Source: SFEL01 sp045603585
GTDB taxonomy: Bacteria; Bacillota; Clostridia; Christensenellales; CAG-138
Assembly: GCA_045603585.1 (NCBI GenBank)
Contig: JAZUMK010000002.1
Span: 1-64,000 of the forward strand
DNA: 64,000 nt
Reading direction: 5' to 3'
The notes beneath the pieces are model-generated. The model had not been told where the DNA came from, ran no database searches, and saw only the letters and a program-made list of their open reading frames with translations. Below, in pieces: positions 36,091 to 43,775 of this stretch (positions are counted from its first letter, which is position 1; every line of letters begins with the position of its first letter). A program made the translations under genes and the position numbers.

Positions 36091-37284
36091 ATGAGCAACG
36101 TTAAGCAGTTCACCGATAAGCTGGATAAACTGAATTTCGAGAAAATGTACGAAGGCGATTTCTTCCTTACCTGGGAGAAGAGCCGTGAAGAACTGGAAGC
36201 CGTATTTACCGTAGCCGACGCTCTGCGTCATCTGCGCGAGAACAATATCTCCACCAAGATTTTTGACAGCGGCCTTGGCATCAGCCTTTTCCGCGACAAC
36301 TCCACCCGTACCCGTTTCTCCTTTGCCTCTGCCTGCAACCTGCTGGGTCTTGAGGTACAGGATCTGGACGAGGGCAAGAGCCAGATAGCCCACGGCGAAA
36401 CCGTACGCGAAACCGCAAACATGATCTCCTTCATGGCAGCCGTTATCGGTATCCGCGACGATATGTACATCGGCAAGGGCAACACCTACATGCACAACGT
36501 AGTAGACGCCGTTACCGACGGTCACAAGGCCGGCGTTCTGGAGCAGAAGCCCACTCTGGTAAACCTCCAGTGCGATATCGACCATCCCACTCAGGCAATG
36601 GCAGACGCTCTGCATCTTATCAACCTCTACGGCGGCGTAGAAAACCTCAAGGGCAAGAAGATCGCCATGACCTGGGCATACAGCCCCAGCTACGGCAAGC
36701 CCCTCTCCGTACCCCAGGGTATCATCGGCCTGATGACCCGTCTGGGCATGGACGTAACTCTCGCTTACCCCGAGGGATACGAAGTAATGGACGAAGTAGT
36801 GGAAGTTGCCAAGAAGAACGCTGCCGAGCAGGGCGGTAAGTTCGAAATCACCAACTCCATGGCAGAAGCATTCAAGGATGCCGACGTTGTATATCCAAAG
36901 AGCTGGGCACCCTTCAAGGCAATGGAAGAGCGCACCGAGCTGTACGGCAAGGGTGACATGGAGGGCATCAAGGCTCTGGAGAAGCGCCTGCTGGCTCAGA
37001 ACGCCGAGCATAAGGATTGGGAGTGCACCGAGGAAATGATGGCTCTCACCAAGGACGGCAAGGCCATGTACATGCACTGCCTCCCTGCTGACATTACCGA
37101 TGTTTCCTGCAAGGAAGGCGAGGTAGCCGCTTCTGTATTCGATCGCTATCGCGATCCTCTCTACAAGGAAGCTTCCTACAAGCCCTACATCATCGCAGCT
37201 ATGATCTTCCTGGCAAAGGTAAAGGATCCCGCTGCAAAGCTGAAGGAGCTGGAAGAAAAGGCTCAGAAGCGTCACGACAACTAA
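36091..37284 (+). CDS. ygeW: YgeW family carbamoyltransferase
   Basis: The 397-residue product is a knotted transcarbamylase: STRTRFSFASACNLLG binds carbamoyl phosphate, QCDIDHPTQAMADALHL and MHCLPADITDVSC are the other conserved blocks. YgeW differs from ornithine carbamoyltransferase; its biological substrate is not settled, but it is part of the ygeW-ygeX-ygeY purine-linked set. ygeX (diaminopropionate ammonia-lyase) is absent here. Strong codon bias is shared with ygeY. GGAGG is 9 bases before the ATG. The operon ends at a strong terminator. Confidence 0.93.
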   Translation: MSNVKQFTDKLDKLNFEKMYEGDFFLTWEKSREELEAVFTVADALRHLRENNISTKIFDSGLGISLFRDNSTRTRFSFASACNLLGLEVQDLDEGKSQIAHGETVRETANMISFMAAVIGIRDDMYIGKGNTYMHNVVDAVTDGHKAGVLEQKPTLVNLQCDIDHPTQAMADALHLINLYGGVENLKGKKIAMTWAYSPSYGKPLSVPQGIIGLMTRLGMDVTLAYPEGYEVMDEVVEVAKKNAAEQGGKFEITNSMAEAFKDADVVYPKSWAPFKAMEERTELYGKGDMEGIKALEKRLLAQNAEHKDWECTEEMMALTKDGKAMYMHCLPADITDVSCKEGEVAASVFDRYRDPLYKEASYKPYIIAAMIFLAKVKDPAAKLKELEEKAQKRHDN

Positions 37285-37301
37285 TAGCTGAATAAACCAT
37301 T

Positions 37302-37334
37302 CCGCCGGAGGAGATCGTCTCTTCCGGCGGTTTT
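37302..37334 (+). terminator. Strong terminator of ygeY-ygeW
   Basis: The 13-base arms at 37302-37314 and 37318-37330 pair fully (one G-T), with a three-base loop, and are followed by TTTTG. Confidence 0.85.
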
Positions 37335-37388
37335 GCGTTTTACGGCGCCGACTTTTGGGAATAATAGGCCCAAAAGGAGCGTGATAAA

Positions 37389-37925
37389 GTGAATAACAAT
37401 CATAAAACATACCAGACGATACTGCTGGGCATTGCCTTTCTGATGCTGGGCATAGGAACGGGATACAGCATAGGCAGGGAAAATGCGGCGCCCGAAGAAA
37501 CAATAGAAGTGCAGCAAATTGAAGCGGAACTGCAGGCGCCTGTGGGGGCGGAGGAGAGCTTTGCAGTTGCCACGGTAAACATATTCAGCTGCGGGCATAT
37601 ACTGGAAAGGCAGGAGGGGGATACCACATCCACATCAAAGCTGGAAAGCACCCTGGAACAGTATGGCGGCTATAATTTTGAACTGAAGGACGGCGTAATG
37701 GCTCTGTACAGGGAATACGACTACTGCTGCCCGGAGCATTACTACACAGGAAGTGAAAACGGCGCTGTGGCGGTGTACAAAACCGATGGGGAAACCCTGC
37801 AGCGCAAAGAGGTATGCAGGCTGGATATAACGGAAGAACATGCCGCCTATGAAGAGATGGGGCAGGGCATGGTGTTTGACGGACTGGAGCAGGTGAACCT
37901 GTATGTGGAAGGGATAGATGAATAG
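37389..37925 (+). CDS. BofC-like exported protein (C-terminal BofC-type domain)
   Basis: The 178-residue product begins at a GTG after AAAAGGAG and has an N-terminal membrane helix (about 10-28). The outer part shows FSCGHILERQEGD, DYCCPEHYY, then NGAVAVYKTDGETLQRKEVCRLDIT, close to the pattern of BofC-type proteins that keep the sigma-K protease SpoIVB in check in the forespore space. In Bacillus bofC is also next to ruv genes, and here it precedes ruvC. The assignment is by motif recall and context, not alignment. Confidence 0.6.
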   Translation: MNNNHKTYQTILLGIAFLMLGIGTGYSIGRENAAPEETIEVQQIEAELQAPVGAEESFAVATVNIFSCGHILERQEGDTTSTSKLESTLEQYGGYNFELKDGVMALYREYDYCCPEHYYTGSENGAVAVYKTDGETLQRKEVCRLDITEEHAAYEEMGQGMVFDGLEQVNLYVEGIDE

Positions 37926-37954
37926 TTGTTAAAAACTGCCGCCCATGGTACAAT
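37926..37954 (+). promoter_or_regulatory. Sigma-A-type promoter of ruvC-ruvA-ruvB
   Basis: TTGTTA (37926-37931), starting at the bofC-like stop codon, and TACAAT (37949-37954) are 17 bases apart, 35 bases before ruvC. Confidence 0.65.
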
Positions 37955-37988
37955 ATACACAATATGATGTATTATGGGGTGGCAGGTT

Positions 37989-38486
37989 TTGGTTATATTG
38001 GGAATTGACCCGGGATACGCCATACTGGGCTACGGCGTTGTGGAAACCGATGGGAGGCGCCTGAAGGTGATCGATTACGGCGTTGTGGAAACCAAAGCAA
38101 GCGAAAAATTCCCTCATCGGCTCAGCAGGCTGTATGACGGCACAAGGGCGCTGCTTGAAGCCTACAAGCCGGATTGCGCCGTGTTTGAAGAACTGTTTTT
38201 CGCCCGCAATGTTACCACTGCCATACAGGTTGGCGCAGGCCGCGGCGTTGCAATGCTTGCGGCGGAGCAGAGCGGCATACCCCTTTACGAATACACCCCC
38301 ATGCAGATAAAGCTGGCCGTTACCGGCAACGGCCATGCGGATAAGACCCAGATGCAGCAGATGGTAAAGCTGCTGCTCAATCTTAAAGCCATACCCAAGC
38401 CGGACGATGCGGCGGACGCATTGGGCGCAGCCATATGCCATGCAAACACGTCAGAGGCCGCAAGGCCCCAATTCAGCATAAAGTAA
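37989..38486 (+). CDS. ruvC: Holliday junction resolvase RuvC
   Basis: The 165-residue product is the RuvC endonuclease with GIDPG (first aspartate), FEELFFARN, and the C-terminal DDAADALG acidic pair. It cuts Holliday junctions in concert with RuvAB. I choose TTG 37989, after GGGGTGG, because the protein then begins VILGIDPG like the family; an ATG at 37974 overlaps the ribosome site. RuvA follows after 16 bases. Confidence 0.95.
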   Translation: MVILGIDPGYAILGYGVVETDGRRLKVIDYGVVETKASEKFPHRLSRLYDGTRALLEAYKPDCAVFEELFFARNVTTAIQVGAGRGVAMLAAEQSGIPLYEYTPMQIKLAVTGNGHADKTQMQQMVKLLLNLKAIPKPDDAADALGAAICHANTSEAARPQFSIK

Positions 38487-38502
38487 TTTTTTCGGAGCAG
38501 CT

Positions 38503-39105
38503 ATGTACGCTTACATTCGTGGAACGGTAGACGAAAAATCCATAGACAGAGTAGTGATAGACGCAAACGGAGTGGGATATGAGCTTATCTGTTCCGATTC
38601 CACCCTGCGGCAGCTTTCTGTTGGCTCCAATGCAAAGCTGCTTACCCACTTTAACGTATCACAGGACGGTACGGTAACCCTATACGGATTCGGCACGGCA
38701 GATGAGAGGGCCATGTTCCGCAGGCTCATCGCGGTAAACCGGGTTGGCCCCAAGCTTGCCTTTGGCATACTGGGCAGGCTTGCCCCTTCGGATATCGCCA
38801 TGGCAATAGTAACCCAAAACGCCGCCGCGTTTGACCGTATTCCCGGCCTTGGCAAAAAGACCGCCGCAAGGCTGCTGCTGGAGCTTAAGGAAAAGGTAAC
38901 GGAAGATACCATGACTTCCGCAGGCACGCCTCAGGTGGCCGAGGGCAGCGTGGATATGCGTACCGAGGCCATAGCTGCCCTTGTGGCATTGGGCTATGAC
39001 GGCGTAAGCGCAGGACGTGCGGTAAGCGCCGTTGGCGAATGCGCCAGAGTTGAGGACATGATAACCAAGGCACTGAGAGAGATAGGTAAAAGGAGCGGCT
39101 TTTAA
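38503..39105 (+). CDS. ruvA: Holliday junction branch migration protein RuvA
   Basis: The 200-residue product has the three RuvA parts: an OB-fold N-terminus (MYAYIRGTVDEKSIDRVVIDANGVGYELI), two helix-hairpin-helix units (NRVGPKLAFGILG, IPGLGKKTAARLLLELK) and a C-terminal UBA-like domain (EAIAALVALGYDGVSA). It forms the tetramer that holds the four-way junction. The stop overlaps the ruvB start by one base (TAATG). Confidence 0.97.
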   Translation: MYAYIRGTVDEKSIDRVVIDANGVGYELICSDSTLRQLSVGSNAKLLTHFNVSQDGTVTLYGFGTADERAMFRRLIAVNRVGPKLAFGILGRLAPSDIAMAIVTQNAAAFDRIPGLGKKTAARLLLELKEKVTEDTMTSAGTPQVAEGSVDMRTEAIAALVALGYDGVSAGRAVSAVGECARVEDMITKALREIGKRSGF

Positions 39106-40130
39106 TGGATGACAGACTCATCACTTCTTCCATGACCGGTGAGGATGAACAAATAGAATACAGCCTGCGCCCACGCTACCTTAACGAATACATCGGTCAG
39201 CACAATGTAAAGGAGCACATGCACATATACATTCAGGCCGCCAAGCACAGGGGAGAGCCTTTGGATCATGCGCTGTTTTACGGCCCGCCGGGCCTTGGCA
39301 AGACCACCCTTGCGGCGATAGTGGCAAACGAGATGGGAGGTAATCTCAGGGTTACTTCCGGCCCGGCTATTTCCCATGCGGGAGACCTGGCAGCGATACT
39401 CACCAACCTTGCTCCGGGCGATGTGCTGTTTATAGACGAGATACACAGGCTCAATGCAAACGTTGAAGAGGTGCTGTATCCTGCCATGGAGGATTACTCC
39501 ATAGATATAATCATCGGCAAGGGGCCTTCCGCACACTCTATCCGCATAGATCTGCCCAAGTTTACACTCATAGGTGCAACCACCCGCCTTGGCCTTTTGA
39601 CTTCCCCGCTGAGGGACAGATTCGGCATCAAGGAGCAGCTGGAGCTGTATGATATTGATTCCCTCAAGGAGATAATTCAGCGCAGCGCGGATATACTCAA
39701 TATCGGTATAGATCCCGAAGGGGCGATAGAGATAGCCTCCCGCTCAAGGGGTACTCCCCGAATAGTAAACAGGCTGCTCAAGAGGGTTCGTGACTATGCT
39801 CAGGTAAAGGGCAACGGCGTGATAGATCTGGAAACTGCAAGGGCAGGCCTTGACATGCTGGCTATTGACGAGGTGGGCCTTGACGCCGTGGACAGGCGCA
39901 TGCTCACCACCATGATAGAAAAGTTCTCAGGCAGGCCGGTGGGTCTTGATACCATCGCCGCCGCCACCGGAGACGATGCCACCACCATTGAGGACGTGTA
40001 TGAGCCCTACCTCATACAGCTGGGTTTCATCGCCCGCACGCCAAGGGGCAGAATAGTGCTGCCCAGGGGATACTCACATATGGGATACACTCCCCCTATG
40101 GACAGCGTTCAGCAGAAAATGGAAATATAG
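39105..40130 (+). CDS. ruvB: Holliday junction branch migration helicase RuvB
   Basis: The 341-residue product is the RuvB AAA+ motor, with Walker A GPPGLGKTTLA, Walker B FIDEIHRL, GATTR sensor, and a C-terminal winged helix ending GFIARTPRGRIVLP. RuvB rings pump DNA through the RuvA-held junction. A coiled-coil protein gene follows after 37 bases and may be in the same transcript. Confidence 0.98.
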   Translation: MDDRLITSSMTGEDEQIEYSLRPRYLNEYIGQHNVKEHMHIYIQAAKHRGEPLDHALFYGPPGLGKTTLAAIVANEMGGNLRVTSGPAISHAGDLAAILTNLAPGDVLFIDEIHRLNANVEEVLYPAMEDYSIDIIIGKGPSAHSIRIDLPKFTLIGATTRLGLLTSPLRDRFGIKEQLELYDIDSLKEIIQRSADILNIGIDPEGAIEIASRSRGTPRIVNRLLKRVRDYAQVKGNGVIDLETARAGLDMLAIDEVGLDAVDRRMLTTMIEKFSGRPVGLDTIAAATGDDATTIEDVYEPYLIQLGFIARTPRGRIVLPRGYSHMGYTPPMDSVQQKMEI

Positions 40131-40167
40131 CCAACCACATATAACCAGTATTACGGAGGGATAAAGT

Positions 40168-40845
40168 ATGTTCGGCAAAAAAGAGCTTCAGGCAGCACTG
40201 GAACAGAAGGAAAGAGAAATAAAGGAACTCAATGCCAAAATAGCGGAATATCAGAGCCGCAATGAGGCGGTTGTGGCTGCGCTGACAGATGCAAAGGCTG
40301 CGGCAAACCGCATACTGGGCGCTGCAGAGGTAAAGCGTGATGAGATCATCGCCAAGGCAAACAAAGAAAAGGAAGATATAGAAGCCCAGCGTGACGGCAT
40401 TATTGAGGCCGCACATGCAGAGGCGGAGGCCATTATCAAGGCCGCAGAGGCCAAGGCAAAGCAGGCGGAGGAGCGCGCGGATTTCTTCATGGGCTACCTT
40501 CGCGATGCCGCTGATGCAGTGCGCCGTCAGGCCGAAGGGTACGAAGCCTTCCTCAGGGATTATGAGGATGCGGGCGTTGGTGCCGTTCCTTACGGCGAAA
40601 CCGTGGAAACTCCCAACGAATACCGCAATCCTGCTGAGCTTATGCACAGCATCTATTCCATTCAGGGCAGGGATATCCCCGAAACCGTAAAGGAAACGGA
40701 AGAAACCGCAGAAGCTCAGGACGAAGAGGAGCGGGTATGGACCATCGATCAGGTGGCGGAGGAGTCCGAGGGAGCCTCTCCCGAGGCCGCTTTTGTGGAG
40801 AAAGAACTTAACGACATACTCAACGACATACTGAAGCTGGATTGA
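40168..40845 (+). CDS. Coiled-coil protein, unknown
   Basis: The 225-residue product has a long N-terminal coiled coil (about 1-115, rich in Glu, Lys, Ala; AAANRILGAAEVKRDEIIAKA) resembling DivIVA or ATP synthase b-type stalks, then an acidic C-terminal part. It has no membrane segment. I do not recognise a specific family. ATG 40168 follows ACGGAGGG. Its stop codon overlaps the -35 of the proS promoter. Confidence 0.75.
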   Translation: MFGKKELQAALEQKEREIKELNAKIAEYQSRNEAVVAALTDAKAAANRILGAAEVKRDEIIAKANKEKEDIEAQRDGIIEAAHAEAEAIIKAAEAKAKQAEERADFFMGYLRDAADAVRRQAEGYEAFLRDYEDAGVGAVPYGETVETPNEYRNPAELMHSIYSIQGRDIPETVKETEETAEAQDEEERVWTIDQVAEESEGASPEAAFVEKELNDILNDILKLD

Positions 40846-40870
40846 CACAAATTCAGCGAAATGGTATAAT
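40842..40870 (+). promoter_or_regulatory. Consensus sigma-A promoter of the T-box/proS transcript
   Basis: TTGACA (40842-40847) and TATAAT (40865-40870) are exactly 17 bases apart, with TGG before the -10. The -35 box contains the stop codon of the preceding gene. Confidence 0.9.
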
Positions 40871-40904
40871 TATTTAAATTTTGATATTGGGACATTGCGG
40901 AAAC

Positions 40905-41097
40905 TCGCTTTGCAAACGGCGATGAAAAGAGAGGCTGCCTCAGGGGCTGAAAGGGCGGCTGCATCGGAGCAAAGGGACCCCGTTCCGTATTCCGCAGGGA
41001 GGAAATGCCCTGCCGCAGGAGAGCGTTACAGCCAACCGAGAACCAATTAAGGTGGTACCGCGGCATAATACCGCCCTTATATCAGGGCGGTTTTTTT
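40905..41097 (+). promoter_or_regulatory. T-box riboswitch leader of proS
   Basis: The leader has the early GATGAAAAGAG motif (40921-40931), a stem GCAGGG/CCCTGC (40994-40999 with 41008-41013), the T-box core AAGGTGGTACCGCGG (41049-41063) and a terminator CCGCCCT/AGGGCGG (41071-41077 with 41084-41090) followed by seven T. It senses uncharged tRNA and allows readthrough into proS; a proline tRNA is expected from the downstream gene. A CCC within GGGACCCCG (40975-40983) could be the specifier, but I could not fold stem I with certainty. Confidence 0.93.
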
Positions 41098-41137
41098 ATA
41101 GCAAAAAATATCTATACGATAAAGACCGGAGGAATTT

Positions 41138-42580
41138 ATGGCAAAGAAAGAAACCCAGTTTGTTCAGGAAATCACTTCCAGAGACGTGGACTTTGCAAAA
41201 TGGTATACCGATATCATTCTTAAGACTGATATGTGCGACTATACCGATGTTAAGGGCTGCATGACAATAAAGCCCTATGGCTACGCCGTATGGGAGCTTA
41301 TGCAGAAGGAAATGGACCAGCGTTTTAAGGACACCGGCCATGAGAATGCCTACTTCCCCCTTCTGATACCTGAAAGCATGCTGATGAAGGAAGCTGAGCA
41401 CGTAGAAGGCTTTGCTCCCGAGGTTGCATGGGTAACCCATGGCGGCAGCGAAAAGCTTCAGGAGCGTCTTGCTATCCGCCCCACCAGCGAAACCATAATC
41501 GGCACCATGTATTCCAAGTGGATACAGTCCTACCGCGACCTGCCTGTTCTGATGAACCAGTGGTGCAACGTTATGCGCTGGGAGAAGAGCACCCGCCCCT
41601 TCCTCCGCACCTCCGAGTTCCTTTGGCAGGAAGGCCATACTGCCCATGAGACCCATGACGATGCAGTAGAGGAAACCATCCGCATGCTGAATGTTTACTA
41701 TGATTTTATGGTAAATGTACTGGCTATTCCCGTTATTCGCGGCGGCAAGAGCGAAAGCGAGCGCTTTGCAGGTGCAGAGGCAACCTATACCTGCGAAGCC
41801 CTCATGCACGACGGCAAGGCACTGCAGATGGGCACTTCCCACTTCCTGTCCGATCACTTTGCCCGCGCATATGATATCAAGTACCTTAGCCGTGAGGGCA
41901 AGCAGGAATACTGCTTCACCACCTCCTGGGGTACTTCTACCCGCATGATAGGCGGCCTTATCATGGTTCACGGCGATGACCGCGGCCTTAAGCTGCCCCC
42001 CAAGGTTGCTCCCATTCAGGTTGTTATCCTGCCCATTGCAATGCACAAAGAGGGTGTTCTGGATAAGGCAAAGGAGCTGTTTGAACAGTGCAAGGCTGCC
42101 GGCCTGCGCGTAAAGGTTGACGACAGCGAGCAGAGCGCCGGCTGGAAGTTCAATCAGTGGGAAATGAAGGGCGTTCCCGTACGTCTGGAAGTTGGCCCCC
42201 GCGATATCGAGAACGGCGTAGTAGTGGCTGTTCGCCGCGATACTCTGGAAAAGATCACCCTGCCCATGGAAGGCCTTGCAGAGCGCCTGAAGGAAATGAT
42301 GGTGGAGATCCACGAGAGCATGCTCAACGCAGCTCTGGAGCACAGGCTGTCCCACACCACCACCGCCGAAAACTTCGGTCAGTTCATGGATGGCGTAAAG
42401 AAGGGCTTTGTAAGGGCTCCCTGGTGTGCCGATGGCGATTGCGAGATCGAGATCAAGTGCATCACCGGTGCTTCCACCCGCTGCAAGCCTATGGAAGAGG
42501 ATACCAACGTGGAAGGCTGCAAGTGCATACTCTGCGGCAAGCCCGCCAAGACCCTCATGTACTTTGCAAGGGCATACTAA
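41138..42580 (+). CDS. proS: Prolyl-tRNA synthetase, archaeal/eukaryotic-like type
   Basis: The 480-residue product is a class II prolyl-tRNA synthetase of the short type: it lacks the large editing insertion of bacterial ProRS and has a C-terminal zinc-like domain ending CKCILCGKPAKTLMYFARAY. Class II motifs are visible (RPTSETIIG, MRWEKSTRPFLRTSEFLWQEGHTAH, GTSTRMIGGLIMVHGDDRGL). It attaches proline to tRNA-Pro. It is preceded by a T-box and GGAGG. Codon use indicates high expression. Confidence 0.97.
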   Translation: MAKKETQFVQEITSRDVDFAKWYTDIILKTDMCDYTDVKGCMTIKPYGYAVWELMQKEMDQRFKDTGHENAYFPLLIPESMLMKEAEHVEGFAPEVAWVTHGGSEKLQERLAIRPTSETIIGTMYSKWIQSYRDLPVLMNQWCNVMRWEKSTRPFLRTSEFLWQEGHTAHETHDDAVEETIRMLNVYYDFMVNVLAIPVIRGGKSESERFAGAEATYTCEALMHDGKALQMGTSHFLSDHFARAYDIKYLSREGKQEYCFTTSWGTSTRMIGGLIMVHGDDRGLKLPPKVAPIQVVILPIAMHKEGVLDKAKELFEQCKAAGLRVKVDDSEQSAGWKFNQWEMKGVPVRLEVGPRDIENGVVVAVRRDTLEKITLPMEGLAERLKEMMVEIHESMLNAALEHRLSHTTTAENFGQFMDGVKKGFVRAPWCADGDCEIEIKCITGASTRCKPMEEDTNVEGCKCILCGKPAKTLMYFARAY

Positions 42581-42606
42581 ACCAAATAAAAAAACGCACA
42601 TTTGCG

Positions 42607-42633
42607 TCGGGGAATCGGCTTTCGGTTCCCCGA
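42607..42633 (+). terminator. Hairpin after proS
   Basis: TCGGGGAA (42607-42614) and TTCCCCGA (42626-42633) pair, but only a poor T-rich run follows (TGATTTGTTTTGG). Confidence 0.5.
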
Positions 42634-42670
42634 TGATTTGTTTTGGCCCATAATGTTCACATTGGCGGTC

Positions 42671-42699
42671 TTTATTAAAGGGGAATATTGGAGTATAAT
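42671..42699 (+). promoter_or_regulatory. Possible promoter of lgt
   Basis: TATAAT (42694-42699) is clear; TTTATT (42671-42676), 17 bases upstream, is a poor -35. It lies 63 bases before lgt. Confidence 0.4.
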
Positions 42700-42761
42700 A
42701 CATACAATGCCCCAATATGGGGGCAAAGCAGATACTTTTTAACTTTTGGAGGACAAAGATC

Positions 42762-43739
42762 ATGACTAATCCCAGCAGGGTCGCATTTACTCTGTTTGGC
42801 AAGGATATTTACTGGTACGGCGTGCTTATGGCATTGGGCATACTGCTGGCCGTATGGCTTACCCTTAAAGAGGGCAAGCGCAAGAAGCTTACCGAAGACG
42901 ATATACTGGATATGTGCCTTGTTATCATTCCCGCGGGCGTGGTGGGCGCAAGGCTGTATTATGTTATCTTTGAATGGGCCAGCTATGCCGCAAATCCCAT
43001 TCGCGCCCTGTACATCTGGGAGGGCGGCCTTGCCATATACGGCGCGGTAATAGGTGGCCTTCTGGGAATGTTTATTTACTCAAGGGTAAAGAAGCATCGC
43101 TTCCTCAAGCTGGCGGACTGTATCGCTCCGGGTCTTGTATTGGCACAGTCTATAGGCCGCTGGGGCAATTTCTTCAATCAGGAAGCCTTCGGTCTGCCCA
43201 TAAATAACGGCGCGCTCATGTGGTTCCCAATGGCTGTACGCATTGACGGCACACACTATTTCAACGGTGAACTTTGCTCCAATCCCTATCATCTGGCCAC
43301 ATTCTTCTATGAGTCCATGTGGTGCCTGATAGTATTCATAATACTCTGGAGCTGCCGCAAAAAGTTCAAGCATGACGGCGATGCCATTCTCACTTACGCC
43401 GCCCTGTACGGCGCTGAGAGGATGTTTGTGGAGCGTCTCCGCGGCGACAGCCTGTATCTCATTAAGCCCGGCGAAGTATTTGCGGCGGGTATAAGGGTAT
43501 CCGAGCTGCTCAGCTTTGTTGTGGTGGTGTGCGTAGTGGCGTTCTTCATAATCCGCCATCTGAGGGAAAGAAAGCTTGGAATGCTCATATGGCCTTCTCC
43601 CGAGGTGATTGCCGAAGACGAACAAGTAGCCGAACAGGCGGAAGAAACCTGCGAGAGCCCCGCTGAAGAGCCCGTAGAGGCATCCGAAGAGTGCGCGGAG
43701 GTTCAGCAGCAGGAAGACGAGGAATCCACCGAAGAATAA
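42762..43739 (+). CDS. lgt: Prolipoprotein diacylglyceryl transferase
   Basis: The 325-residue product is the Lgt membrane enzyme that attaches diacylglycerol to the lipobox cysteine of prolipoproteins. It shows seven or so helices, GARLYYVIFEW, GGLAIYGAVIGG, and the signature IGRWGNFFNQEAFG. The last 55 residues are an acidic, Glu-rich extension not typical of the family. ATG 42762 follows GGAGG; longer upstream frames carry no family residues. Lipoproteins at 45208 and 59659 are likely substrates. Confidence 0.95.
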   Translation: MTNPSRVAFTLFGKDIYWYGVLMALGILLAVWLTLKEGKRKKLTEDDILDMCLVIIPAGVVGARLYYVIFEWASYAANPIRALYIWEGGLAIYGAVIGGLLGMFIYSRVKKHRFLKLADCIAPGLVLAQSIGRWGNFFNQEAFGLPINNGALMWFPMAVRIDGTHYFNGELCSNPYHLATFFYESMWCLIVFIILWSCRKKFKHDGDAILTYAALYGAERMFVERLRGDSLYLIKPGEVFAAGIRVSELLSFVVVVCVVAFFIIRHLRERKLGMLIWPSPEVIAEDEQVAEQAEETCESPAEEPVEASEECAEVQQQEDEESTEE

Positions 43740-43775
43740 CAGGGCTGATACAGCCGATAATAGGGGGTATATGCT

